The notes under the pieces: model-generated
The model's database searches: none
Seen by the model: the letters and a program-made list of their open reading frames with translations, nothing else
Told to the model about the DNA's origin: nothing
Program-made: the position numbers and the translations under genes
Part shown: in pieces, positions 45,240-56,530 of the stretch
How positions within the stretch are numbered: position 1 is the stretch's first letter
Layout of the letters: each line of letters starts with the position of its first letter
Source: Siphonodentalium dalli
Taxonomy: Eukaryota; Mollusca; Scaphopoda; Gadilida; Siphonodentaliidae
Direction: 5' to 3'
Assembly (NCBI GenBank): GCA_032622095.1
Contig: CP136067.1
Coordinates: 38,855,549 to 38,919,548 of the forward strand
DNA: 64,000 bases

Positions 45240-45915
45240 TTTCATCAAGTTTTTAATGACATTCTAATGCCATTATTAAGTGTTCGCCCATTTTCTTAGT
45301 TTAAGATCCTTAAACGCAGGTTTTTTGGTTAAAACAAAAGTTAATGCTCCTAAAACCAAATGTTTTAGGAGCATTAACTTTTAAGGTAGTTAATGTCTTT
45401 AAAAAACCTCGCGACTGACTTTTTAAGGGACTTATTTAAAAAACCTTTAAATTATTTTAAGACCATTAGTAGTGTGCTCCTTTAATGACGTCTTAAAAAT
45501 CCATTAATTATCACTAATACTTTTTAATACAATTTTAATACATCAAATAAATATGTTGAAACTACTTTAATGTTCTTAATAAGTAATAATAACCATCCCA
45601 TATTAATGTCGTTGAAAATGTCCCTAGCCCACGTTTTAATGGTTTTTGAACACTTTTAATGGGGTATGTAAGGGGTCTTTATTAATGCTTTTTTTAATGA
45701 GTTTTTGATGATATTTTAAGGGAAATGTTAATTAAAATGTTTAATGGTTATTTAAGGGGGTGTTAATGAATGTGTATGCACTATTGTGATGGGCTCGTAT
45801 CCGTTATATCGTGTTAAGGCGCGGACCACATTGAAAACACATTTTAAAGAGCGTAACATGGTAAGTCGTGTTTTATTTGTGGTATTGTCCGCACATAATG
45901 CACATATAATGAAGT
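45240..45915. repeat. Right arm: TTAATG-rich tract plus inverted R1 piece
   Basis: About 530 bp of TTAATG, TTTAAG and TTTTAATG words, then GGCGCGGACCACATTGAAAA, which is repeat R1 on the - strand. It includes a perfect hairpin: AAAGTTAATGCTCCTAAAAC (45337-45356), loop CAAAT, and the exact complement (45362-45381). Confidence 0.65.
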
Positions 45916-46136
45916 CAATATGAATCGATAATGTGACTAAAACGCTCTCATTTTCAGTTCAGTATCGACTGACTCAAAATGAGGCGATTATATGGAGATT
46001 ATCGACCTAAAACAGTTTATATTAAACATATAATGTGCGGTTGTTCGGGGGAACATGCCTGGAATATCATTGTGTTATGATCCACGAAGATCGAAGCGTA
46101 CATTTTACATAGATAATCAGTCTACGAGTCATGTTA

Positions 46137-46390
46137 ACTTATTATAAGTTCATTATGGGCGGAAAATAACCCGAATAAACCAACCCACGAATTACCAGAT
46201 CCATGCTCTTTGAAAATGCGTTTCACTGTGGTCCGGGGCATAAAGCGGAATAACGGACATAATGGGCTTATTTCAGAATCAAGTAATCCAATATGAACCT
46301 ATGTGAATACCCTAGGTCGATTAGGAATCTATGTTAATACCCTAGGTCGATTATGCATCTATTTTTCACGAGGATTTGTATTACTTTTTG
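46137..46390 (+). repeat. Dispersed repeat R1, copy 2
   Basis: ATTATAAGTTCATTATGGGC, CACTGTGGTCCGGGGCATAA and GGGCTTATTTCAGAATCAAG in the same order as 36785-37015. A 29-bp block containing CCCTAGGTCGATTA is duplicated at about 46308-46350. Confidence 0.75.
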
Positions 46391-46909
46391 GCTTGTTTAA
46401 AAAAACATTATAATTGATAAGCTGACTACCACGACACAATACAACATAATTATTGTATATCACTCATATACGAGCGCGATAGTTGCCATAATGTTTCTGT
46501 CTATCTTCCGTCATACCTACTAGTTATGTATATATGTCTTCATTCTCTCTGACTAGTTATGTCTGTTTATCTATCTGACGGTCTCTGTGTTTTCTAATCT
46601 GCGGCTGACAGTTCTGCCTTCTTTCTCGGCCTCCTGTTTGCATATTTGTGTACGCACTGGTTTTATTCGTCTGATATCTTCATCAATTTTATTATTCAAC
46701 GTCCAAATTGGTATATATATAATTCAGTGCATGAAACAGTGTGCTTAATATACCACTTCTTTTGACTGATAATATACCTAATTGTGAGGAAAGAGAACGA
46801 AGGGTAAGATTGCTAATGTCGGAAAATGTGTGAGTATTGAACTATAGTCCATTTGTGGTGCTTCTCGTGTGAGTTTATATTTGTAATGTTACACCCGTCT
46901 TACTCACAG

Positions 46910-47091
46910 GTTACACTCGCGACTGGGGTAGTCGTTAAGTTCAAAATGACATACATTATCCTATATGTCCATATATACCCGGCCACCGGTGATCCGAGAA
47001 AGGTTGAAGGGCTATGTGGCAAATTCGACGGCCACAAGGAGACTCATCTGCACAGACCATCCGAAGGCAAGAAATATGGAGAGCAATGGAG
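46910..47091 (+). CDS. VWDE-like exon f (end of VWD domain)
   Basis: Acceptor CTTACTCACAG, donor TGGAG|GTGCAG (weak but supported by phase); 60 codons + 2 nt. Codes VTLATGVVVKFKMTYI, then VEGLCGKFDGHKETH and KKYGEQW. GLCGxFDG is the closing signature of VWD domains. Exit phase 2 fits the single leading G of the next exon, making Arg and then VKQSDSYF. Confidence 0.87.
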
Positions 47092-48769
47092 GTGCAGTAT
47101 AGCATAATTATTTCAGCTATAGCTATGAAACTTTATAAGGTTCACGCTACACGACTACTGTGTCCATGCATGACTGATACTACAATCGCTTATCGTGATA
47201 TTTGTATTTCTTTTTCTTTTTCTTATTTTAAATGTTTACTCAACGCATAATTGCACCCAGCACCAGGAATACACATTATCTATTCACAAGACACCGATGA
47301 CGTCATTTACTAAGCATCTGTCATTGCATGCAGTTCCCACCGTATGGAACATCTTACAAGACGATGTGTCATTTCATCAAATGAGACACTCGCTTAAAAA
47401 CTTATTACGGAAAATATAAGCCGATACTTTAACATTGTCATGTGCAAAATTATAGGATTCCTGATTGCCCAAAATGACATACCCGACACTAAAATTATAA
47501 CATTAAAGATACGGGCGGCATTGGCGGTGGGTATGCTGTTAAAATATTAAGCTCCGTCAAAAACCGTCATAAACAGAAAGAACAGTAAAATATAGACATA
47601 CCTTGTTCTTATACCAATAAGAAATATGGCATAAACAGTATGTTATTGTCAAATGTTTTTCCTTTGTTATGTAAACAAAGGCAAAAAACGTTACAGAATC
47701 TGGCTTTTGTTTAGATCCGGATATGGTAAACATAAAGACCGTTATCTGTTGCTGTTTTCCTGATATGGAAATAATAAAGAGCGTTTATATCATTTGTGTT
47801 TGATTAACCAATATAATTGCGATGTGTTATGTAAACAAATGCAAAACTTCTGTAACGCAAGTAGGTTCTTGTTTACATATACCAGCGTACGCCTTGACGA
47901 CAATATACTATTTCCGCGCTGATTATGTATGGCATATGGACAAAACTATATATATTTAAATATTCCTTCTGTTGAAGGCGATTTGAACAAATATGAATAT
48001 TTCTGCAACGAACGTCGCCCGTGCCTTTAATTAAATTGAATTATCATTACCCATCTTATAAACAGTTTAAGCCAACAGACATCTATATAAACCTCGTCTG
48101 CAGACAGCTTAGTTTACCACAGCTCATAATTATTATTTGAAACGCACCCAAAGGAGATGGCAGAAAGGGAGTCCGTTGTACTAAGCCAAACATCATATCA
48201 TATCCTACAAGAAAACCATGTCAAAAATGGTAACGCGCTCAAGATCATATTTTATATACCCATGATTGTAATTATAGAATATAAAATATATTGGTTTCAC
48301 GATTGACCAACTCATAATTCGGTTAAAACCACTAATCCTTCAAATTATTACAACTACTATATACGGCTTATCACTGAAGGTTTCTCATGCATCTCACCAG
48401 AATTCCCAACTACACATTTTACCGGAGCGCGAAATAAAAGTCCGATATCGTCTCCTATACTGTGATGAGTAATTGTTTTGCATTCAAATGTTATATTTCC
48501 AACATATCCTCGTGCAACTAGGTTCATAGTTGACCTAAATGTTCACATCTATATGTATATACAGAGTAGGATATGTCTGTCTGGATTTTTTCCCAGACCT
48601 CTGGGTCGATTTCAACCAAATTTTATGTTGTGACTCAGGGTATCCTGGTTAATGTTATAACGCCGTTAGTTATTTAACAAGTTAATTTAATTTAAAAAAA
48701 AACATTTCTGTTTGTTAATTTATTTCATTAAAAACAATTAGCTAGGAGGTTCATATCGGACTTATTTGA

Positions 48770-48840
48770 TTCATTCCGTTGTACGGCGCGGGCCACTGCG
48801 AATACAGAGAGAGTGTTAATCTGGTAAGTCATATGCCACA
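48770..48840 (-). repeat. Dispersed repeat R1, short inverted copy
   Basis: GGCGCGGGCCACTGCGAATA and GTGTTAATCTGGTAAGTC parallel GGCGCGGACCACATTGAAAA and GCGTAACATGGTAAGTCG at 45813-45870. Confidence 0.5.
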
Positions 48841-49494
48841 CCGGTTTGGAACTTTGGGGTCGAGTGTGTGTCGTGTTAATGCTTCGCGGCTTACTGTTCT
48901 TCTTCTTGACTGGATGCGAATCGCTTGTGAGCTGTGCCGTCGTTCCGCAAAGAACTTAGCGATTCGATGTGAGTGAAGTCAGACCTTGCAGAGGATTATG
49001 GAGTTAATCTCCTCTACTAGATCGCCACCTTGGACAGGTTACACGTTGAGGATACCCGTAGTTGGAGTTTACACCAGACTAAGGGATACTTCCTGCATGC
49101 ACCTGTCTGTGGAATACAGGACCGAAGCAGCTGAAAACCAACAAAGGCCCACGGTTCGGCGCATGGATGTCCCACGGGAGCAGGGAAGGGAAAGAAAAAG
49201 ATCCATCCATAAGTCGCAGATACGCAATTCGAAGAGCCGAGTTGAGAAACAAGAAGGTAGCTGTCGATTTACAAGTTGGCCCTTCCCACTTGACTAAGAG
49301 GACTGATCATCACCAGCCCTCGTCCACCGTAGCTGTCTGAGAGACGCCCAGATAATCCATCCTGCCCGTAGAGTCAGCGGACCATGGGAGATTCTCATCA
49401 CTCCTGTCCACATGCCGCTGCCTTTGGTGTGAATATGGATACCATACCAGCGAAGACACCGGAGTACCACCACAGTCCGGTGTCTTCCATCTCC

Positions 49495-49830
49495 ACACTA
49501 CAACAAAAATTATTGTCTAGAAAACTTTTCTGGAAACAAGAAATATACTCTCAAAACAAGAATACGTTTTCTCAACCCAAGAAAACTGTTTGTTGGTGAA
49601 GAAAAATCAGTATGCAGGCGATATTTTTTTCTTGATATTTCTTGTAATAAGAAAATACATGGAATTTAAGAAAACGGTTTCTAGAAACCAAGATAATATT
49701 TCTTGCAATAGAATATCAAAGAAACTTTTTCTAGTTCAAAGCAGAAAAATTCTTATAAACCGAAAATGATCTGCCTGACATTCTTAAAATAAGAATGAAA
49801 AATTAAACGGTTTCTTAATTTGAGAAATTA
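49495..49830. mobile_element. Family M3 repeat, copy 2
   Basis: Starts CACTACAACAAAAATTATTG and continues with TTTTCTGGAAACAAGAAATA, TCTCAAAACAAGAATACG, CTAGAAACCAAGATAATATT. Same style of self-pairing words as 22721-23059 and 52605-53175. No coding sequence. Confidence 0.65.
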
Positions 49831-51169
49831 CATAAAATGAAATGGGAGCATATTTTTCACTTCAAAAGATAAAAATTATTATGCATTATTTTAGTTTATT
49901 TTTCAATAGATAATGAAGTTTACATGTGACATTTGTCCTGACGTGTCCCCAAACAACTTGATGAAATAAATCCCACACCCCACACCGTTATTTTATATGT
50001 GCCCATGAAAATTGTCTAAATTAAATATTTTCGTGATTTTTCAAGTTATGACGTGAAAATTCAATAGTATATTTATCGGTGACCATATTATATACGGCAA
50101 TGACTCCATACAATATGACTGAATCTGACTCTGCTGATATTTAATATGTAGTATTAATTGTTTGTATTCAATACAATGATCCAGCATTCATTCGGTCCGT
50201 CTAATCTTAAGTACGTAATTACGTTCTCAAGTCGGATGTCTTTTAGCAATCACCAATTCCTTTCATGTTGTGAAAATTTGATCGGATGCGCGCTACAAAC
50301 TATTGTTTTTCTGTCAAAATACGACCTATAAATTTGTGCACTGATGTTAAGATGGTCTGACTTCGGATCCTTTGTGAACTAGGCAAGTTCTAAATGTGTG
50401 AAACGGCTTAATCATGGATATTTTCACTAAATTGTGACAACTGGTTGTGTTCGTGCTGCCTATTCGAGCTGTCGTTTGACCTGTCCTCATTCGCATCAGA
50501 GTTAATGTAAAAATGACGGTGCTGTGACTATAAAAATATTGACACATTTACTGACACAAGAGGATACAGTTTTAATTAACAAGAACTTCGATGCCAACCA
50601 CTGGTGACACAAATAACAACAACATACTATTTACATAGCAGCTAGTATCAGTATTACTAGAATGTTGACACTTGAAGTTGAACTGTGCAGTCCAGTTGAC
50701 AGTGTGCTGACTGTTTCAACGCACATACATGTGCATTTATGTGAGAGTATATATTCTGTACGCACCAGAGTAATTTACAAGAGTTTCAATGTCGACAACA
50801 ACAACACCTTACACAATGAACTTACGCCTCGCAGTGACGGATACTCACATATCTATATGTCCAAATATACAATTACACGGACAAATTCATCCCGTGTTCA
50901 TTAATTTTCATTGAAACGTGTGGATACGAGACATTGTCATCAATCGCCATGTTATCGTCAAGTTATTACGACAATTTACCAGGAGTACACTATTCGTTGG
51001 ATGTTCTTAGATCAAACTATCTTTGGCTGACTCACTGATATTGATACCAAGTCGGTGTTGTGTGATACCAGAATACAGTTTGATGCATCAAGCTTCATCA
51101 TGCTTAAACAAAATTTATGGAAAATGTGCGCCTACAGGAGAACATTGTCGTATGGAATCCTATTAGGGC

Positions 51170-51392
51170 CACTTGCTAATGGCGCTTTCGGCGCACTTTT
51201 TGTCGCTTTTGGCGCGAAAGCGCCGAAAGCGACAAAATATGCGCCGTTAGTAACGCGCCGAAAGCGCCGAAAGCGACAAAATATGCGCCATTAGTGCATT
51301 CGGCGCGGTGCGCCATTAGCGCATTCGGCGCGGTGCGCCATTAGCGCGGTACGCCGAAAGCGACAAAATATGCGTCATTAGCGCATGTACAA
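51170..51392. repeat. GC-rich GCGCCGAAAGCGAC array
   Basis: GCGCCGAAAGCGACAAAATA with ATGCGCCATTAG or ATGCGCCGTTAG recurs near 51220, 51265 and 51350. GTGCGCCATTAGCGCATTCG..GCGCG recurs near 51308 and 51336. The left end (GGCGCACTTTTTGTCGCTTT, 51190) is the inverse of GAAAGCGACAAAATATGCGCC, so the first 60 bp form a palindrome. Much higher GC than its surroundings. GGCGCTTTCGGCGCACCGAAT reappears at 51907. Confidence 0.8.
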
Positions 51393-51407
51393 TTAAGTAT
51401 GTGATCA

Positions 51408-51766
51408 CCCCTGCAGGGGTGCCGGAAGAGGGGGCAGAGGGGGCTGCTGACCCCCTGCCCTTAACCAAGGGGGCGAGCGGGACCAGAAAATGCTTTTTGT
51501 GTGTTTAATCTCGTGTTTTTATAGCAAAATGTGACTTTTTTGGTCCAAGTACCACCAATTTCACAAGGAATATTAATTTTGTATCAATTTTATCACAAAC
51601 GGCCATACAAACCGACAAATCCCTTTAAAATAGGGAATTTTGCCACAATGAATTTACGGTTATTTTTCCCAGTTTGCTGAGAAAATGCCCTTTTTTTTGC
51701 AGAAAAGTGCTCTTTTGTAGGCTCTGCCCCCCTGCCCTTGGATGCTTCCGGCACCCCTGCACCCCA
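51408..51766. mobile_element. MITE with GC-rich ends
   Basis: Left CCCCTGCAGGGGTGCCGGAA and GGGGGCAGAG; right CTCTGCCCCCCTGCCCTTGG, GCTTCCGGCACCCCTGCA. The ends pair over about 20 bp, then again over GGGGGCAGAG. No gene inside; the 64-codon - strand frame overlapping the right arm has no support. Confidence 0.65.
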
Positions 51767-52604
51767 GTGCAGATCGGAAATGGCCATATGTACAATGTAT
51801 AGGCCTATGTATCAATTTTAAAAGGGAGGGGCTGAATTTTGCTGTAGATAGACCTCTAAATGCTATAATTTGTCATTATTCAGATTTAAAATTATTGTGG
51901 CCGTGTGGCGCTTTCGGCGCACCGAATATTCCTTGTGAATATAATTATAGTTGTAAATGCTATATGTACACTACATGCACACTATATGCTGTAGCATTTT
52001 AATATATAATATAAATATAACACTACTAAGTATTGGGTCCGTGTGAAATTTAGCGCGACAGATTTTTGGTAGTGTGCTATAATTACGCCTTTTTCTAAAT
52101 TAAGGACGCCCCAATATTGCAATAAAGGTGCACCTAAAAATACCACTTCCTCTGACTGGTACTGTATTATCATGATGTACGGATTCACCTGTTGAAACAA
52201 AAACTGTGTTTACAAGTGACTGGACAATTTCACACCTTACATGTTACCAAAAAGTATGGCGTTAAGATAATTTACTTTTACATGTACATAAATTTGAGTT
52301 TTAACTGTGAAACATGTAGAATTGTTATTTGTTATGGCTTAAAAGGCATGCCGATTCATGTTTCAGAATGGTCGAAATTAGTATTACTCATAACTGAATA
52401 GTGATGGGTTGGCTTATCAGCTATTACTGGTATCGATTTTTATTTACAGCCATATTTATACTGTAGTTCGTGAAAGGCGAACACATTACATTTTCCGGAT
52501 TAAATTCTAGAGGCAGATTACAAGACCAAAAAATGCCGCCAAAATAATTTTTATTTAAAATATCAAATTCCAAAGACTATATATTTTGGCTGATGTTATA
52601 AGCA

Positions 52605-53175
52605 GTATTTTCTTGTTTCAACTGGTTTAGAATAATTTGTAACACCATGAAAGACGACAAGAAATATATTCTTAAGCTATTCTCAAATCTAGAATGTTAC
52701 TTTCGAACTAGATTATTTTTCTAGACACAAAATAAGAATATATTTCTGAAATATATTCTTATTTTGTGTCTAGAAAAATATTTTGTTCGAAATTAACACT
52801 CTAGGTCTGAGAATAGCTTAAGAATGTATTTCTAGTCATCTTTCTTGTTCTTACAAATTTATTCTAATTTTATTTCTTAATTAAGAAATATAGATTGTTA
52901 CTTAAAGAAATTATTTGTTCTTGTTTTAATAAAATTATTCTTGATTTCTAACATTTTTTTCTGTATCTCCCAAGAATGTTGGGCTTTCTTATGTTTTCTT
53001 GAAGTGAGAGAAAAAAAATTGTAAAAAGAAGAAAACTTTTCTTATTCTTTCATAGAAAATTTTAGAAAACAAGAAATGTTCCCACAAGAAAAGTTTTTTT
53101 CTTGTGTGTCTCCCAAGGTTATTTTTCTTAAGATTGCCTATTTTGTTCTTCAAATAAGAAAATATTTTTTGTAGT
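52605..53175. mobile_element. Family M3 repeat, copy 3
   Basis: Includes a large palindrome around TTATTTTTCTAGACACAAAATAAGAATATATTTCT (52713-52790, mirrored across about 52745). It ends AAAATATTTTTTGTAGTGCA, the complement of a CACTACAAAAAATATTTT start. It lies in the same intron as copy 2. Confidence 0.65.
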
Positions 53176-54000
53176 GCACCAGTAGCAATGATAGCAACTG
53201 AATTTAACACAGTATATACCCCTGTACCTATCCGGAATCACAACACACCATACCGGTATCCCCTAAATAGTTATGTCCAGATCTATTCCCCATCATGTTG
53301 ATGTAAATGCTAATGTATAACCATTTCATAACCTCCCAATGTCATTTCAACGTCGGTAGTAGAAGATGGTAACTGCGCCCCTTCCAATCTTCCCATGTCC
53401 ACCCCAATCCCCAAATACAATAGTCTATTTAGTTTCATATAAAGGGTAACAAAAATAATGCGGATATGGGCTTATTATGATAAGATTAGCGTCTGTTTTA
53501 ATGACATTGTAGACAAAGTCACAAATGTGATTATGACAGCACAGACATTGGTGATTCTTGCAGATAATTACAAGGATACATGTGTGTCCGACTCCACAAG
53601 TAAGAGAGAAGCCGTTTCTGTAAGGTGGCCTATTTATATATATTCAAAATCAATGTCCGTCAAAAGAATTGGATATTTTTTAGAATAATTTAATAATTAC
53701 CCAAATTAATATTGGATTAAACCCCGTATGGTTATGTGGGAGAATTGGCTCATCGCCCCACTGCGAGTGGTACAAGAGTTCCTGAATGTGGCACACTGAT
53801 TGGCGTGGATCATGTTAGGGGTCTTGTACCTCATCGTACATCATGTCCATGTACATGTAGTAGTCCTGGCCATGCCATGTCATGTCCTGATATGTTTTGA
53901 AGGATGCAAGGATATTGGACCCACAATCAACCACGGCGGTACCAGTCATCTAATTGTAAATGAGGATGAACCCAAAACCTCTTATTGTGTATTTCTCCAG

Positions 54001-54295
54001 GGTAAAACAATCCGATAGCTACTTCAAAGAGAGGGTGCAGTTGGAAACGAGCCAAACTGGAAGTTGGTGTAAATGTTCTCATCCGCAAACAAAACCCACT
54101 AACTTCGACAACAACCTAAAGTGCGACCGACGTTCTGGCGACGTCTTGTGTGTCAGAGAGGTCGACGTTGGTCTTTATGCTGTATCTGGCGCATGTGCGA
54201 ACAATAGAAACCGACGGGAAAGTACTCACTTAACCGATGACGTCATAGTATACGCACCAATGGATACATATGAAGATTACAATGACACTACCGAG
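54001..54295 (+). CDS. VWDE-like exon g (linker with RNRR site)
   Basis: Acceptor ATTTCTCCAG, donor GAG|GTACGT; G + 98 codons, phase 2 in, phase 0 out. Codes VKQSDSYFKERVQLET, then SWCKCSHPQ, LKCDRRSGDVLCVREVD, SGACANNRNRRESTHLTDDV and VYAPMDTYEDYNDTTE. Proteins of this family have a Cys-poor acidic linker after the VWD domain, often with a basic cleavage-like site; RNRR fits the furin RX(K/R)R pattern. NDT is a possible N-glycosylation site. Confidence 0.87.
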
Positions 54296-54624
54296 GTACG
54301 TATCGCAATAAAAACACCAATAATTATGCAACAAAATGATAAATGTGCAGCCTGCATTGTGATCATGTAGATGTAGAATGTGTAACCCTGGTAAGTTGTC
54401 CCTGAATGCTATTATGTTGTAAATGCTTTTTTGTGAGTTTAGCTTTCGCATTGAAACACATCAGGCATCACCATGACGTTTCAATGATATGTTATAGTGC
54501 ACTTAAATCCAATCCAGTATGAAAATAATATGACTAAATATGTGTCCGTTACCGAGAAAATGGCAAACATCTGTTTGGAGATACGATATTTTGCAAACAA
54601 ACTCACCACAAACACTAAGTGCCA

Positions 54625-55001
54625 TCTAATATATATTTTGGGACTTCTGTTTGTCTGTTTGTTTGTCTGTTAGCTATGGCCGGGAAAACTGCCGGACGGA
54701 TTGAGCCCAAACTTCCTATCTAAGGGTAAAATCCCAGATGGAGTGTCATCACACCGCTTTTGAGAACATCAGAGCACTCATTCTCCAATCCCCCGCCACC
54801 GCAATGGGAATTCATGGGTTAATCGCGTTCGTATCCGCAGTGTCGTTGATAAAAAGCGTACATGAGTCCAGACATGAGCGTGTTGTGTGTTTATTATGTC
54901 TGTGTTCGTACTTAGGGGTTCCTGGGAATGGGGGAGATTTTCATCGGGTCAGTTTTTCCGCCCGATGTGACATTCACCTTGAAACGGGTACCCACAAATG
55001 A
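54625..55001 (+). mobile_element. Helitron, 5' part only
   Basis: TCTAATATATATTTTGGGAC after an A (54624). It matches element 3 of the chain (14747 on) through AAACTTCCTATCTAAGGGTA, GGAATTCATGGGTTAATCGC and ACCTTGAAACGGGTACCCAC. It stops where a second Helitron 5' end begins, and its own 3' half is not found after that element. Confidence 0.75.
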
Positions 55002-55729
55002 TCTAATATATATTTTGGGACTTCTGTCTGTTTGTTTGTTTGTTAGATATGGCCGGGAAAACTGCTGGACGGCTTTCGACAAAATTTGATACCTACGGGT
55101 AATTTTGTCCGGGGAGTGTTTTGGACGGGTCAAATAGTGACTACGACCTTACCTTGACCTTCAAAAAGGTCAATTCAAGGTCAAATATCGGGTAAAACGG
55201 GACAGATTTCGACGAAATTTATACTTTTGTACGGGGAGTCTTTTGGACGGGTCAAATCATTACCCCGACCTGACCTTGACCTTCAAAAAGGTCAATTCAA
55301 GGTCAAATTGGGTAAAACGGACGGATTTCAACGAAATTTCATACCCATGGGTACTTTTGTCCGGGGAGTGTTTTGGACGGGTCAAATCGTGAACCCGACC
55401 TGACCTTGACCTTCAAAATTGTCAATTCAAGGTCAAATCGCGAATTTTGACGGGATTTCGACAACATTTGATACATAGGGTTACTTTTGACCGAGGAGTG
55501 TTTTGGACGGGTCAAATCGTTACCCCAACCTGACCTTGTCCTTCAAAATGGTCAATTCAAGGTAAAACCTGACGGATTTCGACGGGTACTTTTTTCGGGT
55601 ACTCTTGTCCGGGGAGTGTTTTGGACGACCTGACCTTGACATTCAAAATGGTCAATTCAAGGTCAAATCGCACAATTCGCCGAAAAACAGAGGGGAAACA
55701 GCCCGGACGAAGTCGGGTCCACCAGCTAG
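55002..55729 (+). mobile_element. Non-autonomous Helitron in intron g
   Basis: Starts TCTAATATATATTTTGGGAC after an A (55001). Ends with hairpin GCCCGGAC-GAA-GTCGGGT (55701-55718), CCACCAG and CTAG (55726-55729), then T. Between 55070 and 55680 a ~115-125 bp unit with GGGGAGTGTTTTGGACGGGT and GACCTTGACCTTCAAAA.GGTC repeats about five times. No coding sequence. Confidence 0.82.
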
Positions 55730-56454
55730 TTGTCATATAAATGTAAACGAATCCTAAAGTGCATCATTGTTCGTGTTATTTGGTCAATCTTTCCCATATA
55801 AAGAATAATATAAGGGTGATAAATCATTATTGTTATCCTTCATCCCAATTCCTCTATGCTGATTGGCTTAGAGAGTTCGTCACATGGCGGGCCGTAAATC
55901 ACTTATTACCCTCGAGGGTAACATTGTCTCAGTTATTGACCGCTCAGTTGTTAGCAGTAAACATAGAACTACGAAGAACACAACGTGCAGAGATACTCTC
56001 ACAGCTCTCCAATAATTTCCGAAAACACTGTTTTTATAAACCCCACTGTTTCATAACAACCGCGAACTGTGCTGTTTGCTAATTTGCATAATTGTGTGTA
56101 TAACTAGTGTTATCACGGACACAAATCCGTTATAAGATGTAATGTTCCTATTGGACCTTTTATATCAATAATAAAGACCGTGGGACAAATAGATAAATCT
56201 TATTATGCAGCTGGTATGTGCTGCAGACAATCGCACATACGATGTACATACGTTACAAATACGTTTATGTACTAGATCAACTAGCCACTCTTTACTGTTT
56301 ATCAATTGACTATTTCTTTTCGGCAATCTTTTCCAACATAAAATTAACTTTTCGAACTGGATTAAAGAATATATGCGCGCATTTATGCCTGCTATTAAGG
56401 AGGTTCGTGTGTACTCCTTTGTCAGATAACAAAACAGTTGTCACCCTTGTTTTC

Positions 56455-56530
56455 GTGAGACACGGGGATTTGTCGCCGCTCTCGACCTGGAATTCCAGGT
56501 TTCGAGCTGGCGACAAACCCCGTGTCTCAC
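56455..56530. repeat. 76-bp near-perfect palindrome
   Basis: GTGAGACACGGGGATTTGTC...CCTGGAATTCCAGG...GACAAACCCCGTGTCTCAC; the two 38-bp halves differ by a few substitutions and offsets. There is no loop (centre at GAATTC). Flanks are not repeated. Both strands read open for about 70-109 codons because of the symmetry. Confidence 0.85.

Larger units (their letters stand above)
38404..46909 (+). other. Intron after exon e (largest, 8.5 kb)
   Basis: Almost wholly repeats: repeat R1 pieces, CATTAAA-rich and TTAATG-rich arms (39540-40150 and 45240-45775), a ~165-bp tandem repeat (40220-40965), a ~175-bp tandem repeat (43010-43680), a foldback element (43771-44160) and a TIR element (44318-45055). 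38404-39420 and 40970-43000 hold nothing recognisable except a partial foldback copy near 41470. Confidence 0.75.
47092..54000 (+). other. Intron after exon f
   Basis: 6.9 kb. Repeat R1 fragment (48770-48840), a GC-richer stretch at 48780-49490 with a GAAGACACCGG/CCGGTGTCTTC inverted pair near 49454-49490, two family M3 repeats (49495-49830, 52605-53175), a GCGCCGAAAGCG array (51170-51390) and a TIR element (51408-51766). The short frames at 48779-49498 show no domain. 47100-48760, 49840-51160 and 53180-53990 show nothing supportable. Confidence 0.7.

Noticed and set aside
48779-49498. GC-richer stretch with 62-103 codon frames, considered as an LTR or gene
   Set aside because: No long terminal repeats, primer site or domain could be shown; the frames conflict with each other.
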